Assembly (NCBI RefSeq): GCF_905475465.1
Contig: NC_062251.1
Span: forward strand, 6,007,001-6,071,000
Direction: 5' to 3'
DNA from: Pieris napi
Taxonomy: Eukaryota > Arthropoda > Insecta > Lepidoptera > Pieridae
Length of the DNA stretch: 64,000 bases
This document shows, in pieces, positions 51,821-63,000 of the stretch. Position numbers and translations under genes: made by a program. Within the stretch, counting starts at the first letter, position 1. The number at the start of each line of letters is the position of its first letter. The notes beneath the pieces are model-generated. The model saw only the letters and a list, made by a program, of their open reading frames with translations, did no database searches and was not told the DNA's origin.

Positions 51821-52960
51821 AAGAGAATTAATTTTAGTTTGTTTAGAAGTATTGAATTTTTCTTTGAAATATTAACTGTTAATTGTCGTTTGTTTAATAT
51901 ACAATTATGTTTTCTGTTTACAATTGTAATCTGTTTTGGCTTTGTAAATTGTCTAAGTGTTTGTTTTCATAATATGGATGTTAGCTGTAAGATTACTAAT
52001 AAATAAATAAGTTTAATGCATAAATTTCAGCCTAATCGCCCTAGCTACCAAGAAATATATTTTACTAAAGCAGCCATTTATATTAAACGTTAAATAATAA
52101 TCAAAAGCTGCGAAGATGATTTCCATAACTCTCTATCAAGAAGTGGTACGGAGCGCTTCTAAAGTATTGCATACAAAATAATTGATCTTTAATTTCCATT
52201 GTATGCAGCAATTTGAGCGCTGTCAAATGTCAGACATAAACACGAAATGACAGCGTCAAAATTTGACGCCTGACAGATTGCGCAAATTATCGTTTTTTAT
52301 TCCATTATTATAACATAATTTTACACGTAATATTTTTTTTGTATCCCGTATAGCAGTCAATACAATTGTATGCTATTATTTTATATTGCGTGTTTATCAC
52401 ATCTGTTATTTGTCACTGCTATTTTGCTTAAGCAGCAGGCAACCTTATACGTTTATTGTTTATGTAAAAAACTATAAACACAATATCAAATAAGATAAAT
52501 ATTAAGACATAAATTGTGATACAAATGGTAAAATTATCTAAATTTAGCATTTTATGCTATTAAAAGCCGTTTATACGACTACGATACGATTTTTTACAAC
52601 ATACATATTTTGTCTAACTTAAATACATACTGAAGCAAATCAATAAGACCATAGTAAATGAACTCACAGGCAGCGTAAACAAAATGTATGTCACAACCAT
52701 AATTTAGCCATAAACAATAAATTTTGATATATTTTTCATTTTTTAAGATGGATGAAGGTTTTTAAAACATTTATTTATACACAAAAAAATGCATAAAACA
52801 CGGATATAAACAAAACGAATGCATTTAAAAATTTAACTTTTAATCATTTCGATATTTTAAGTAATAGCCGAAAGAAAAAAATATTACATGAAACTTTTTG
52901 CTACTGTATTTAGAGAATCGATTGAACGATCGCCATCTAGCGGCGCTTTGTGAACGTAAA
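51821..52960. other. LINE-like tail and AT-rich intergenic sequence
   Basis: 51821-52012 resembles the 2270-2462 LINE tail (GTTTTGGCTTTGTAAATTGT and a terminal (AATA)n). 52090-52330 is less AT-rich and holds three TGACAG/TGTCA motifs but no exon or TIR. Nothing else recognised. Confidence 0.35.
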
Positions 52961-52964
52961 AAAC

Positions 52965-53483
52965 CTACTCTGATCACGCGGTATTTTTGGAGTTTGTCTT
53001 GCCATGTATATTATTTCTAGGAAACATTTTTTAGTTTAATAAAAATAAAAACTATCTACTATAATAAAAAATAGGGGTTGATCGTAGAAGGGTGTAAATA
53101 GGGGTTGTATGTATTTTTGTATGCTGTATCATAAAAAATAAAAACAAAAAAATTTTTTGGGGCTTATCAGTTACGCCCGAACCCAATAACCTATCTCAAT
53201 CCATAATCCATCTGAATAGTAATTTTAATCCAAATGCTGTATGTAACAAGTGTGTCAATAACCAATCGACGGATTGTAAAGACCATCTGTCGATACAAGC
53301 TATCCATGGGAGGTCGGATTGGGTTCGGGCGTTAGGGGTTTGAAAGATAGTATTCCCCGACTTCCTTATTTGCCGATTCTCAGACTTACTGAATATGCAT
53401 AAAAAAATCATAAGAATAGGTCGAGCCGTTTCAGAGGAGTATGGGAACGAACATTGTGACACGGGAATTTTATATATTAGATA
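52965..53483 (+). repeat. Dispersed 'AGCTGAYCCGGC' repeat, copy 8, carrying a Harbinger-like MITE
   Basis: 5'-truncated: starts near GTCTTGCCATGTATATTATT, contains AGGGGTTGATCGTAGAAGGG, GACTTACTGAATATGCAT and ends TCGAGCCGTTTCAGAGGAGT, TTTTATATATTAGAT. The ...CTTATCAC/TTAGGGGTTTGAAAGATA block found in copy 4 is interrupted by the MITE at 53174-53331. Confidence 0.7.
53174..53331. mobile_element. 158-bp Harbinger-like MITE, TTA duplication
   Basis: Perfect 14-bp TIRs CGCCCGAACCCAAT and ATTGGGTTCGGGCG flanked by TTA on both sides (53171-53173 and 53332-53334). Comparison with copy 4 of the host repeat gives the empty site and supports the boundaries. No ORF of its own. Confidence 0.85.
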
Positions 53484-53781
53484 GAACAATTCCTGCTAAA
53501 TTTTTACAAAATTATATTTAATTAGACCATATTGTATATTAAAACTCTGCATAACATACAATCATAGCACAGTGTATGCAAGAAACATTTAAGATGTAAC
53601 TAAATGCAATTAAAATGCGTACTGTACCGTAGTCGTAAACTTACAATTAACCAGTCCATACACACATCACATTTGAGCAATCAAAAACTATTGCTTCGTT
53701 CTAAGGGATGTTATATACAGGGAGTTCTATAAGTTTATATGTAGGAGAAAATCGTGCGCTTTTCTGCATTTTCGCTTTATT

Positions 53782-54156
53782 GAAGTTATACTTCTTTAAG
53801 CGCGTTATGAAAAATTGATGAGAGTGAAATTTTACGATGCGCGCGCACCGTGACACAAAATTAACAGAATGAAGTTGCCCACGGAAGATGCTACGGCATT
53901 GGACATAATTTAAAAACAACATTCGAATAATAATAGAATTAATGTTACACTTAATGTAAAAGAATAATAATAAGTATTTATTTATTAAATTTTTCAAATG
54001 TAAACTGAACATTATTGACTATAATGACTCCTTTTCCAGTCTTTGATTATTTAATTGTAATTAATTATTTTTGCATGCAAACAAAAACTATTTTTAATAA
54101 TGCCAAAGAAGTATAACTTCTTACGCGCGTACATAAGTACACGCACCCTTTTTTTA
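53782..54156 (+). mobile_element. MITE family 'GAAGTTATACTTC', copy D
   Basis: GAAGTTATACTTCTTTAAGC at the left, CAAAGAAGTATAACTTCTTA at the right followed by CGCGCGTACATAAGTACACG and CACCC(T)7. Interior nearly the same as copy C. Confidence 0.7.
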
Positions 54157-54297
54157 TTTCTATACGACAGCAACTTTGGTTGTTGTTACTTTAGATTTTG
54201 TCAAAAGCGCACTATACACAAGCCAGGGTTTATAATATTCCTCGGCTTATTAGCAAGATTATTTATTAGATTAATATTAATAAAATAATTTTTTTAG

Positions 54298-54562
54298 GGC
54301 CTCAGATTTCTGAAGGTATCTGTTTCATGATCATTTGTTAATCTAATAGGCAAGTAGGAGATTAGCCTCATGTGCCTGACACACGCCGTCGACTTCGTCG
54401 TCGTTTTTGGGTCTAAGGCAAGCCGGTTTTCCTCACGATGTTTTCCTTCACCGTATGAGCAAATGTGAAATGCATACATAGAAAGAAAGTACATTGGTGC
54501 ACAGCCGGGGATCGATCCTACGACCTCTGGGAGCCTTACGCTGTAGCCACTAGGCCAATACT
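54298..54562 (-). mobile_element. tRNA-derived SINE, family C
   Basis: The minus strand starts TTGGCCTAGTGGCTACAGCG (A box) and has GAGGTCGTAGGATCGATCCC (B box), CGGTGAAGGAAAACATCGTG, AGGAAAACCGGCTTGCC and a 3' end CAGATACCTTCAGAAATCTG. A typical lepidopteran SINE layout. An older relative lies next to it in the plus orientation (54595-54815), and fragments are at 40190-40320 and 50640-50830. Confidence 0.75.
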
Positions 54563-54594
54563 ACAAACGGCCACGAGGCTTAAAATAAATTAAA

Positions 54595-54815
54595 AGTAGT
54601 GGCTTCAGAACCTCTCATCTGAGGTCGAATGCGCACCAATGTACTTTCTAAGTGCGCGTCTAACACCCGTTAGTACGGAGAAGGAAAACGTTAGGAAACC
54701 GGCTTGTCTATGAATTTTGACATGTGTCAGACAGAAGGCTCTACTTGTCTTTGAAATCAAAATCATCAAAGGAACAGATACAATCTGAAACCTATAATGT
54801 TGTAGCGCTACTAAA
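54595..54815 (+). mobile_element. tRNA-derived SINE, family C, diverged copy
   Basis: Plus strand AGTAGTGGCTTCAGAACCTC, GCACCAATGTACTTTCTAAG, GAGAAGGAAAACGTTAGGAA, ACCGGCTTGTC, ending GGAACAGATACAATCTGAAA. Inverted next to the 54298-54562 copy, so the pair forms an imperfect inverted repeat. Confidence 0.65.
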
Positions 54816-55419
54816 TTATTAATAATTCGTTAAATTGTGGATTTGACAGAAATAAAATTTAAAAACACAATCCAATTTTAGGATCACTTCGAACGCGAAC
54901 TTGATTCGATCGACTTTCTTTTGATAATTAAATATAAAAGATATTTATTATTTATTCAAGTTTTAGGTTCAATTTTAATAAAACATCAGTTTTTGATGAA
55001 ATATTTGTCTCAAGAATATTTAAAGTATTTTAATTTTTTTAAATAAATAAGAATTACACTGGATTATTTGTTCTTCTTTAAATCGTCGATAAATATTTAA
55101 ATTTTAGATCTAGAATTGACATTTAAATGTATTGTTGCCGCTTATTAAAGTTTTTTAACTAAAATTTTTAGTTATAGCAACGATATTTAAATTAAATAGC
55201 TACCGATATTATTATTAGTTATATTAATATAATTCTCATGAATCAACGTTTTTAAATATTGCAACACTACATCAAGTTGTGTAACCATTAAATATATATT
55301 GTTCTTTTGCGCAGATTATGATTAGTATTACAAATAATTAATTGGGATAAATCTGATAGAAACAAATATTTGAAACGGTCACTGTGTTCATACAAATCGT
55401 ATAATTTTTAAGTAACAGG
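54816..55419. other. AT-rich intergenic sequence, nothing recognised
   Basis: No open frame with coding character, no TIR pair and no Pol III box is seen. Confidence 0.35.
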
Positions 55420-55580
55420 CGGCAAACGGGACGCTTACTTGATGTTAAGTGATACCGACCATGGACACTCCTATGCCAGAGTGTGTTGCCGGCCTATTTT
55501 GGTACTCTTTTCTTGAATGACTCTAAGTCGAATTGGTATGGAAATTCAGTGGGCAGCTAGTTCCATATGGTGGTGAAAAG
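55420..55580 (-). mobile_element. LINE ORF2 3'-end fragment (CR1/Jockey-like)
   Basis: The minus strand contains CATATGGAACTAGCTGCCCA, CTGAATTTCCATACCAATTC, AAGAAAAGAGTACC, and GGCCGGCAACAC. These correspond to the MWNQLP...FPNQF...FKKR...GRQR segment of 36418-36615 with many substitutions. An old relic. Confidence 0.55.
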
Positions 55581-56198
55581 CTAAGAACAGATGTCGAGGT
55601 GATACGGGTGAAATATCGTATTCTGCCTCGACGTCCGATGATGAAACTCAGCTGCATATAATCCTAACAAAATATTTTGGCCATGGTATGACACTGTATA
55701 GTAAGGAAATACTTTTACTTTTGTTATAAACACAAAATCGGATAGATAATGTCGTACCGACAAATTATATCGTAACGACTTAATATGAGCGCTACTATAC
55801 GACCAATGAGTATAGACATTACAAAGGCCACAGGCCAAAAATATTCTTTAAACACGCCCCAAAAATGTTATGCGACGTGAAGTGGCAACATTCGTGTAAA
55901 GTAGGAAGTAAACAAACAAATAATCAAGACATTTTGAAAATTATGTTAAATTTATTTTTGATATATTTTTTTAAATTGATAGGGCGTGGCACATCACAGT
56001 GTTCGTATATAATTGTGTTACCTTATATTTACAATTTTAATGGATAATAAAAAAGGATAAAAAATACATGAAATCCCATGCCCCATCAAACAAAATGGTT
56101 TTACAAATTTTTTTTGGATACCACTTCACGTCCCACAAATACAGTCTTTTCGTCCCACGCGTGGGAAAGCTTATATTCCATTAAATATAAATCACCCC
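55581..56198. other. Probable 3'UTR of the acyltransferase gene, nothing else recognised
   Basis: Sequence downstream of the minus-strand stop codon at 56199-56201. AT-rich, no exon. It likely begins the 3'UTR of that gene. Confidence 0.35.
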
Positions 56199-56565
56199 CT
56201 ACTCCCCTTTTAATCTCTTACTAAACTCCTCTTGCTGTAGTTCTCTCCACTCTTTTTTCGCCTTCATTCGTTTCAGTTGACCGTCCCTGGAAATATGAGA
56301 AATTAAATTAATTATGCCAAAAAAAAACTTTTTTAGGTACTAGGTAGATAGGTAGGTAGACTAGGTAGATTTCCGTATCTGTTTCGTGATATTTTTGGTT
56401 AAGACAAAAGAAGGAGATAAGAACATCGAATGAATTTTTAATATCACATTAAAACGCACACTCACACACTTTACACCCTTATACATTCCCACACACACCC
56501 CAACCAATCATTAACTTGTAAATTGTTCTTAGTTATTCCAAATATTTTAAAAATTTAAATTAATG

Positions 56566-56596
<31 letters not shown>

Positions 56597-57750
56597 AGAC
56601 TGTTAATTAAATTAATAAAGAATATTGGGATGATAGATTCCTGATTTTATCATAAAGTTTTTTGATTCCCCCAAAGATCATTTGAGAGCGTTTACGTAAC
56701 GAATTTTGGGAGGGGGGGATCCTTGTAAAACGTTACGATGCGGGGCGGAAATTGAATTACACGTTATTGTTAATATTATTTTCGACTTTGCAGTACTTTA
56801 CACCACATAATGGTGACTTTTAGGTATAAAGAGTCACTGGGTGGGGTCACGAAACGTTTTGCTATTGGGTACAGAAAAACGTTACGGCGCGTTACATGGG
56901 GGGGGGGGGGGCCATTGATCTCCAAAAATTGCGTGACGTAATACTTAAACGCTCCCTTTGGAATAGAAATCAAGCATTACTAATTTTATTTATTTATACT
57001 TTATTACCTTATTCAAAAACAAACACATAACAAAAATAACAAAGCAGGTTACAAAAGTTATAAGGCAACGGGCGGCCTTATCGCTAACAAGCGATTTCTT
57101 CCAGGCAACCCTTATGTGGAACAATGAAAAAGAAACACCTACAGAGGGTAGAATACAAGAAATGCAAAAATAAAAACTTTAGAGGTGTCAAGGGACACCC
57201 GGATGGAACGAAATTCCTTTCGATTAATTTATATGTTAATTGGTATCATAACAGTATGATAGATTTTCTCGACACCAATCTTACGACGAAAAAAAAAAGC
57301 CAACATCACAAGGTGTTCCCAGGCGGTCACCCATCCAAGTACTGACCTCGCCCGACGTTGCTTAACTTCGGTGATCGGACGAGAACAATGTATTATAATA
57401 GCAAATAGCAAAAAAGTGTCGTGACAAATTTTCGTAAGAATTTTTTCCGTCTAGCCCCCTTTCACAACGCGCGATAAGGAACTTCGTTCCAATTAACAAA
57501 AAAAAACTCAAAATAACAAATCTAAAGAAAAATTACTTACCATTGAAGATCAACCAATCCACCACGCCTCGCAATGGCCGCTTTGACCCGGTTGGCGAAA
57601 TCCACCGCGCTTTCATCATCCCGTCTCGTCATGGCCGGCAAATACCATACATCACAAACAATAGCCCAGGAACTCATCATGTTCAGTAGATAATGCAGCA
57701 TTCCATATCTCGAACTATTCCAGAATGCATCACCGAAACGTGGATCATAT
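56199..57750 (-). CDS. Gpat4: Glycerol-3-phosphate acyltransferase 3/4, last two exons (partial)
   Basis: Membrane enzyme of the ER and lipid droplets that makes lysophosphatidic acid from glycerol-3-phosphate and acyl-CoA, the first step of triacylglycerol and phospholipid synthesis. The penultimate exon (57750-57541, acceptor TTCCAG, donor GTAAGT) encodes YDPRFGDAFWNSSRYGMLHY, LLNMMSSWAIVCDVWYLPAM, then VDFANRVKAAIARRGGLVDL. The last exon (56286-56199, acceptor TTTCCAG) encodes DGQLKRMKAKKEWRELQQ to ...RLKGE and TAG. The split Trp codon joins both in phase. The FGD.FWNSS...SWAIVC.VWYLP and FANRVK.AIA..GGL.DL.WDG.LKR patterns are typical of GPAT3/4 C-termini. The HX4D active site lies upstream, outside the window or beyond the LINE. 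The 1254-bp intron carries three repeats. GPAT3 versus GPAT4 cannot be told here; insects usually have a single Gpat4. Confidence 0.9.
56690..56960. mobile_element. MITE, GGGAGCGTTYAAGTATTACGT family (acyltransferase intron)
   Basis: The right end reads GCGTGACGTAATACTTAAAC, then GCTCCC. The left end reads GAGCGTTTACGTAACGAATT. The interior matches 40327-40602 in inverse orientation (GTAAAACGTTACGATGCGGG, and ACAGAAAAACGTTACGGCGC). G-runs of 7 and 12 sit inside both ends. No ORF. Confidence 0.7.
56985..57135 (-). mobile_element. LINE 3'UTR fragment
   Basis: The minus strand reads ACCCTCTGTAGGTGTTTCTT, AGGGTTGCCTGGAAGAAATC, GCTTGTTAGCGATAAGGCCG, and ends AAAGTATAAATAAA. It is almost collinear with 7190-7350, so both derive from the same LINE family. 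Confidence 0.65.
57177..57497 (-). mobile_element. 5S-rRNA-bearing dispersed repeat, copy 3 (acyltransferase intron)
   Basis: On the minus strand: GGAACGAAGTTCCTTATCGC, AAAGGGGGCTAGACGG, then the 5S part (about 57388-57299), a poly(T) stretch, and GAGAAAATCTATCATACTGT, ending CCGGGTGTCCCTTGACACCT. The 5S part lacks CACCGG at its start (CATTGTTCTCGTCCGATCAC) but keeps box A and box C sequences. It is closest to copy 1. Confidence 0.8.
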
Positions 57751-57997
57751 CTGGAATAATATTTAAGAGATCAATGGATAGATGTTGTGCCGGATACTGA
57801 ATATTCGGCCAATCTTGAAGCCGGATTGCCGGATATTCGGCCGAATATACTCTGCTTGTCAAAGAACCGGGTGATACCCACAAAAAACCCATACCTATCT
57901 CCAGTAGTAAGTCTCAAAGAGGCCCTCGGGGTCACTTTCGCATTCTACCAGGAGCTCAGAGGTATAGCCATCGAGGATACTCTGATATGAGGAGATG

Positions 57998-58113
57998 TGT
58001 TCGTTCCCATACTCCTCCGAAACTGCTCGACCGATTCTTATAAATTTTTGTGCAATGCATATTCAGTAAGTTTAAGAATCGGCTACTATCTATCATTTTA
58101 AACTCCTAAGTGA
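57998..58113 (-). repeat. Dispersed 'AGCTGAYCCGGC' repeat, copy 9, left part (split by the LINE)
   Basis: Plus-strand text TTCGTTCCCATACTCCTCCG, AAACTGCTCGACCGATTC, TTAAGAATCGGCTACTATCT is the reverse complement of the 3' part of other copies. It continues after the LINE at 63856 (CTCCTAAGTGATAAGGGGTG ... TCTACGATCAAGCCCTATT) to the window end. CTCCTAAGTGA is duplicated on both sides. Confidence 0.8.
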
Positions 58114-58305
58114 AAAAGCGCGGGAAACTTCGTTCATGGTAGACGTATTTTTCACGGTGTTGAATATTTAATTTAATTTTACTAGTTAAAACGCAGAGGA
58201 TAAGCTGGTAGTTTTAATTTTTGTATTATATGTAATCTTTATATCATATTTGTGTATAGTGTCATCGTGTAGTCGGTAAGTTTTTGTAATTTCTGTAAAT
58301 ATTGT

Positions 58306-60024
58306 ATGAACAAGCCCCCCGATCTAGGTCGGGGGGATGATGGCCTTGTTGGCTTGAATCTCCCTGTGGGATCAAATGTATCTGTTGGTTCACAAGATGA
58401 ATTTGACAAAATGGATACCGATTGTTCGGTATCATCTCAAACAGGTGAAGGAAGTCGTAAACGAACACGTTATTTGCGCCTTTGTCGCCAATGTACGAAA
58501 ATTAAGAAAAAGAAAGGTAGTGGTTCTAGCGGTGATTACTGTCAGTGCGAAAGCTTATGCAATGTAGAAGATGAGTCAATTTTAATTAAAAAGGTTACTT
58601 CAAAACCTATATCTCAATCCACGTCATCTCCACACTTGCAAAATAATAATAATTCACATAGCACATCCTCTCGACCATCAACATCTTACACGGAAAATTC
58701 AAATATCTCTCAAGACTCTAACGCGGGAAATTTAAACAACACCACAACTTCAGTAACCAATACGGACCCCCGTTCGATTGGCCGTGCTGAATATGTTTCT
58801 ACCGATGTTTCCCCTTATTTTATACATGTTCAACGTATTCAAAGTTCACCTGACGATGGGACTATTCTCCATCCAATAACATTTGGCAATTTTTTAAAGC
58901 AGAACAAATTTAATAATATTATTCCCGGAAGTGTAAAGCGTATAGGAAGAAACAGGTGCGTAGTTGGCTTTTCCGATTATAAAGACGCCAATAATTTTCT
59001 TAACTGCAATCTTTTGGAAACGAAAAAGTTAAAAGCCTTCATTCCCACTTTCAGCGTAACAAGAATGGGTCTAGTTCGCGGGGTCCCTGTAGATTGGAGT
59101 GTAGAGGAAGTTCAACAAAATGTATCCGTACCTATAGGCTGCGGCAAAATACTTAAAATAAGACGTTTGAATCGCAAGGTAAAAATTAATGACTCGGTTT
59201 CTTGGAAACCCTCTGAATCAGTTGTATTAACATTTGATGGGCAAGTTTTACCAAAAAGGATTTTCATGTGTTATAATGCTCTTCCAGTAGAAATATATAT
59301 TTATCCTACCATACAATGCTATAAATGCTGCCGTTATGGTCATACCAAAGTTCAATGTCGTTCTAAGACTCCAATATGTTATAACTGTGGAGGTCAACAT
59401 GCAGGTGTATCATGTGACAGGTCAGATAAAGATCCTCTGTACTGTGTAATGTGTGAAGTCGAAGGGTCCCATTCAGCGATAGATAAGTCATGTCCAGAAT
59501 TTGTGAGACAGACAGAAATCAAAGTTAAAATGGCTCAGAGCTGCATGTCTTATGCCGAAGCCAGTAAATATTTTTCTTCTATTAAGCCTTCATACGCAGA
59601 TGCATTAAGTTCAACAATTCCGGAAGTACCAAAACCCGTATATTCTTCCGCATCGAAGTCTGTATCTCGTGATAATTCTACTAATGCCTCAAATAAAAAG
59701 ACAATATTCTTAAAACCTCGCTCTCCTCGTAAACCACAACATGGTTATGATCGTGTTGCTCATTATAATGTTTTAAAAGATTTCCAAGTTCCAGAGCCTA
59801 AAAATGGCAGTGCTCTGGTTGGACACAAAAATAAAGAAGAAGAAAAATCTGATGTATTAGAAATGATACTAGCATTATTAACTAGTTTAATAAACTCAAA
59901 CTTATTGAAACCGTCCCACGTTGCCTCTATTAATGAAAAAATTAAATCAGTTAATGTTATTAAAAATAATGGATTCCAAGATAATTCAATGGAATTGCAG
60001 GAGTGTTGTTCCAAAGAAACATGA
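58306..60024 (+). CDS. LINE ORF1, gag-like RNA-binding protein
   Basis: 572 residues. The N-terminus is low complexity, rich in Ser, Asn and Lys (residues 20-165). A central domain of the gag-like type (about 175-335) follows. Three zinc knuckles come next: C338-C341-H346-C351, C358-C361-H365-C370, and C380-C383-H389-C396. The C-terminal 170 residues are Ser/Pro/Lys rich. In I- and Jockey-type LINEs this protein coats element RNA and carries it to the nucleus. The start at 58306 is the first ATG after the 5'UTR. Its stop overlaps ORF2 by about 56-104 nt, suggesting reinitiation or ribosome coupling for ORF2. Confidence 0.9.
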   Translation: MNKPPDLGRGDDGLVGLNLPVGSNVSVGSQDEFDKMDTDCSVSSQTGEGSRKRTRYLRLCRQCTKIKKKKGSGSSGDYCQCESLCNVEDESILIKKVTSKPISQSTSSPHLQNNNNSHSTSSRPSTSYTENSNISQDSNAGNLNNTTTSVTNTDPRSIGRAEYVSTDVSPYFIHVQRIQSSPDDGTILHPITFGNFLKQNKFNNIIPGSVKRIGRNRCVVGFSDYKDANNFLNCNLLETKKLKAFIPTFSVTRMGLVRGVPVDWSVEEVQQNVSVPIGCGKILKIRRLNRKVKINDSVSWKPSESVVLTFDGQVLPKRIFMCYNALPVEIYIYPTIQCYKCCRYGHTKVQCRSKTPICYNCGGQHAGVSCDRSDKDPLYCVMCEVEGSHSAIDKSCPEFVRQTEIKVKMAQSCMSYAEASKYFSSIKPSYADALSSTIPEVPKPVYSSASKSVSRDNSTNASNKKTIFLKPRSPRKPQHGYDRVAHYNVLKDFQVPEPKNGSALVGHKNKEEEKSDVLEMILALLTSLINSNLLKPSHVASINEKIKSVNVIKNNGFQDNSMELQECCSKET

Positions 60025-63000
60025 TTTGATATATTTGATAAATAAACATTCTCCCGTTGTTGTTGCGTTATCTGAAACGTGGTTGAAGCCAGGGTACCTA
60101 TTAAGGATCCCAGGATATACCTGCTTGCGTGATGATAGATTTGATGGCCATGGTGGCGTAGCGTTACTTGTCAGGAACTCAATTAATTTTTCTGAAATAG
60201 CGTTTTCTTCATTAATCTCTAATGATGCCATTAATATTGTCGGCATAAAAATTGATAATATTTCTATAGTTTCCATTTACCTAGCTCGTTCCTCTTTTGT
60301 TATTCTCAATAGCGTTAATAATTTACTTTCTTCACTTAGTCGTCCATTCCTTCTATTGGGTGACTTTAACTCTCATCACCAAATGTTTGGTTGTGGCACT
60401 ACTGACTCCAATGGTGTACGTTTAGTTGAAATATTAGATTTACATAATTTGTGTTTACTTAATACTGGCTCACCAACCAGACGTACAAAGCCTAATGAAA
60501 AGCTTAGCGCGGTTGACTTATCAATTTGTACTCCAGATCTTGCTTCTTCTCGTTCTTGGTACACTTCATCATCTACTTTTGGCAGTGATCATTTCCCGAT
60601 TATCATATCCTCACCTATTAGACGCTCTCCTTATCAAAAACGACAACCTCGTGTGAAATATAAATTAAATAATGCTGATTGGCTTGCATTTAAAATCCTT
60701 GTCGAATCTAAAATAAATGATTTGCCTGAATTAGTTAGCGGTGGTGAGACCAATTCCTCTAAAGCTTTGGCTACATGTTTAATAGAATCTGCCGATCAGA
60801 TTTTTTCTGTCAAACGAAATCCGTCTAATAAGATTCCTTTTCCTCCATGGTGGGATAGAGAATGTATGGTTGCTGTAAGCAGAAGAAAGGAAGCTGAGAG
60901 AGTCTATGCTGAGGACATGTCCAATGAAAATTTAGATATTCTCAATGAAGTTATTAGTACCACACGTAAATTCCTCAGAGATAAAAAGCAGGCAGGCTGG
61001 AAAAATTTTTGTACTTCTTTATCTCCTTCTACGTGCCCTTCAGAAGTTTGGACAAGTATTAAACGTTTTCGATCTGCTTTCAAAGAATCTTTATCATCGT
61101 CTTCACTTCCCCCTTTTTTAACAAATGCCTTTTTAGACAGATTAGCTCCTCCATCAGCTGCTGAATCGATCTACTTTCCTTTGGAATCGTCTTTGATAGA
61201 TGACAGTTCCTCTTTAAACTCTCCTTTTTCATTACATGAATTGAAAGGTGTGCTTTCACATGTTAAAGATTCATCTCCTGGTCAGGATGGTATTATGTAC
61301 TCATTTTTATCTCATCTTGGTGATACTGCCTTAATGTATTTTTTAAATTTAATAAACTCCGTCATGGTCACAGGTAATATTCCTGAAACATGGAAGTCTC
61401 AAGAAGTTATAGCGATTAAAAAACCTAACAAACCTACCAATGATGTTGCCTCATATAGACCTATTGCGTTGTCCTCCGTTTTAACTAAAATTGCTGAACA
61501 TCTTGTGAAGAATCGTTTGGAATGGTTTATAGAAAACAATAATTTAATAGCCAATAGTCAATACGGTTTTCGGAAGTCAAAATCTACAATAGACAATTTA
61601 GCTATATTGACCACAGATATTCGCATAGCTTTTTCGCGTGATGAAGATATTGTTGCTGCCTTTTTGGACATCTCTGCCGCCTATGATAATGTGAACATTT
61701 CTATTCTACAACGCAAATTATTAGAGCTACAGGTTCCTACGTTATTAATACGTTTTATCATCAATTTACTATCATGCAGATACATATCATTAATCGTTCA
61801 GAAAGATGGTAATATTACCGAGTTAAAGCGTACAGTTTTTAAAGGCCTTCCCCAAGGTTCGGTACTAAGCCCACTTTTATATAATATTTACACGTATGAT
61901 TTAGAATTATCTATAAATTCCCATATAAATGTGCTACAATATGCAGATGATCTTCTTTTTTATTCCGTTGATAAATCTGTGGTTAAGGCTTGCAATTCCA
62001 TGTCTAGTTCACTTAATTGTCTTAATATCTGGTTAGTTAAAAATGGCCTAGATCTATCAGTTTCCAAAAGTTCTATAGTCGTATTTTCCAAAAAACGCAC
62101 AACTCCTATAATAAATGTGACCTTCAATGGTCAATCTTTGCCACTCCAAACAAAAATTAAATTTTTAGGAGTTATATTGGATTCAAAATTGTCTGGACTT
62201 GCCCATTATGAACATGTTGTTATGAAATGTGCACAGCTGCTTAACATCATGAAATGCCTTTCAGGTGTATGGTGGGGTGCTCATCCGTTTTCTATGAAAC
62301 TTGTGTATAACGCTCTTATAAGATCTGTTTTAGATTATGGCACATTTCTCTTAGATGGAGGAAGTGTCTTGGGAAGTAAAAAACTTGATGTCATTCAGTC
62401 AAAAGCTTTGAGAATTGTGACAGGAGTAATGAAATCAAGCCCATCCAATGCTTTACAAGTAGAATGCTGCGATCCTCCTTTAAAATTAAGAAGGCAATTT
62501 TTAAGTGATCGATTCTTGTTCAAATCTATGCAGTTTTCTAACCACCCTCTACATGGAAGGCTGCATGAATTGAACAATATTATTTATACATCCCGTTACT
62601 GGCGTCACAAATCATTACCATGTCTAATAATAAGCTTTCGTAAATTTTTAACATTACACAGCCGCATTCATCGATCTCCATCATTACCCATATTTATGAC
62701 ACAATTCAATTCTTTAATTCTTGATCCGGATATAAGATATAATATAGGCGTCCGTAAGCAAGATATTCTGGAAACAAATATTCGTTTCATGAGTAGCGTT
62801 GAGGAACAAAATTGGGAAGGTTGGGATTATATTTTTACAGATGCCTCTAAAATCTCTGTTGATGATTGTGTTGGAGTTGGTCTAATTCATTGGCAACATA
62901 AAATAATTCAAAAGATTAAACTTCCTCCTGAATCCTCGGTTTTTACTGGAGAGTGTTTTGCTCTTTTAAAAGCTTTAGAACTAGTTATTTTATTAAAATC

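Noticed and set aside
53196..53489. 97-aa minus-strand ORF
   Set aside because: It spans the boundary between a MITE and the host repeat, so it is an accidental frame.
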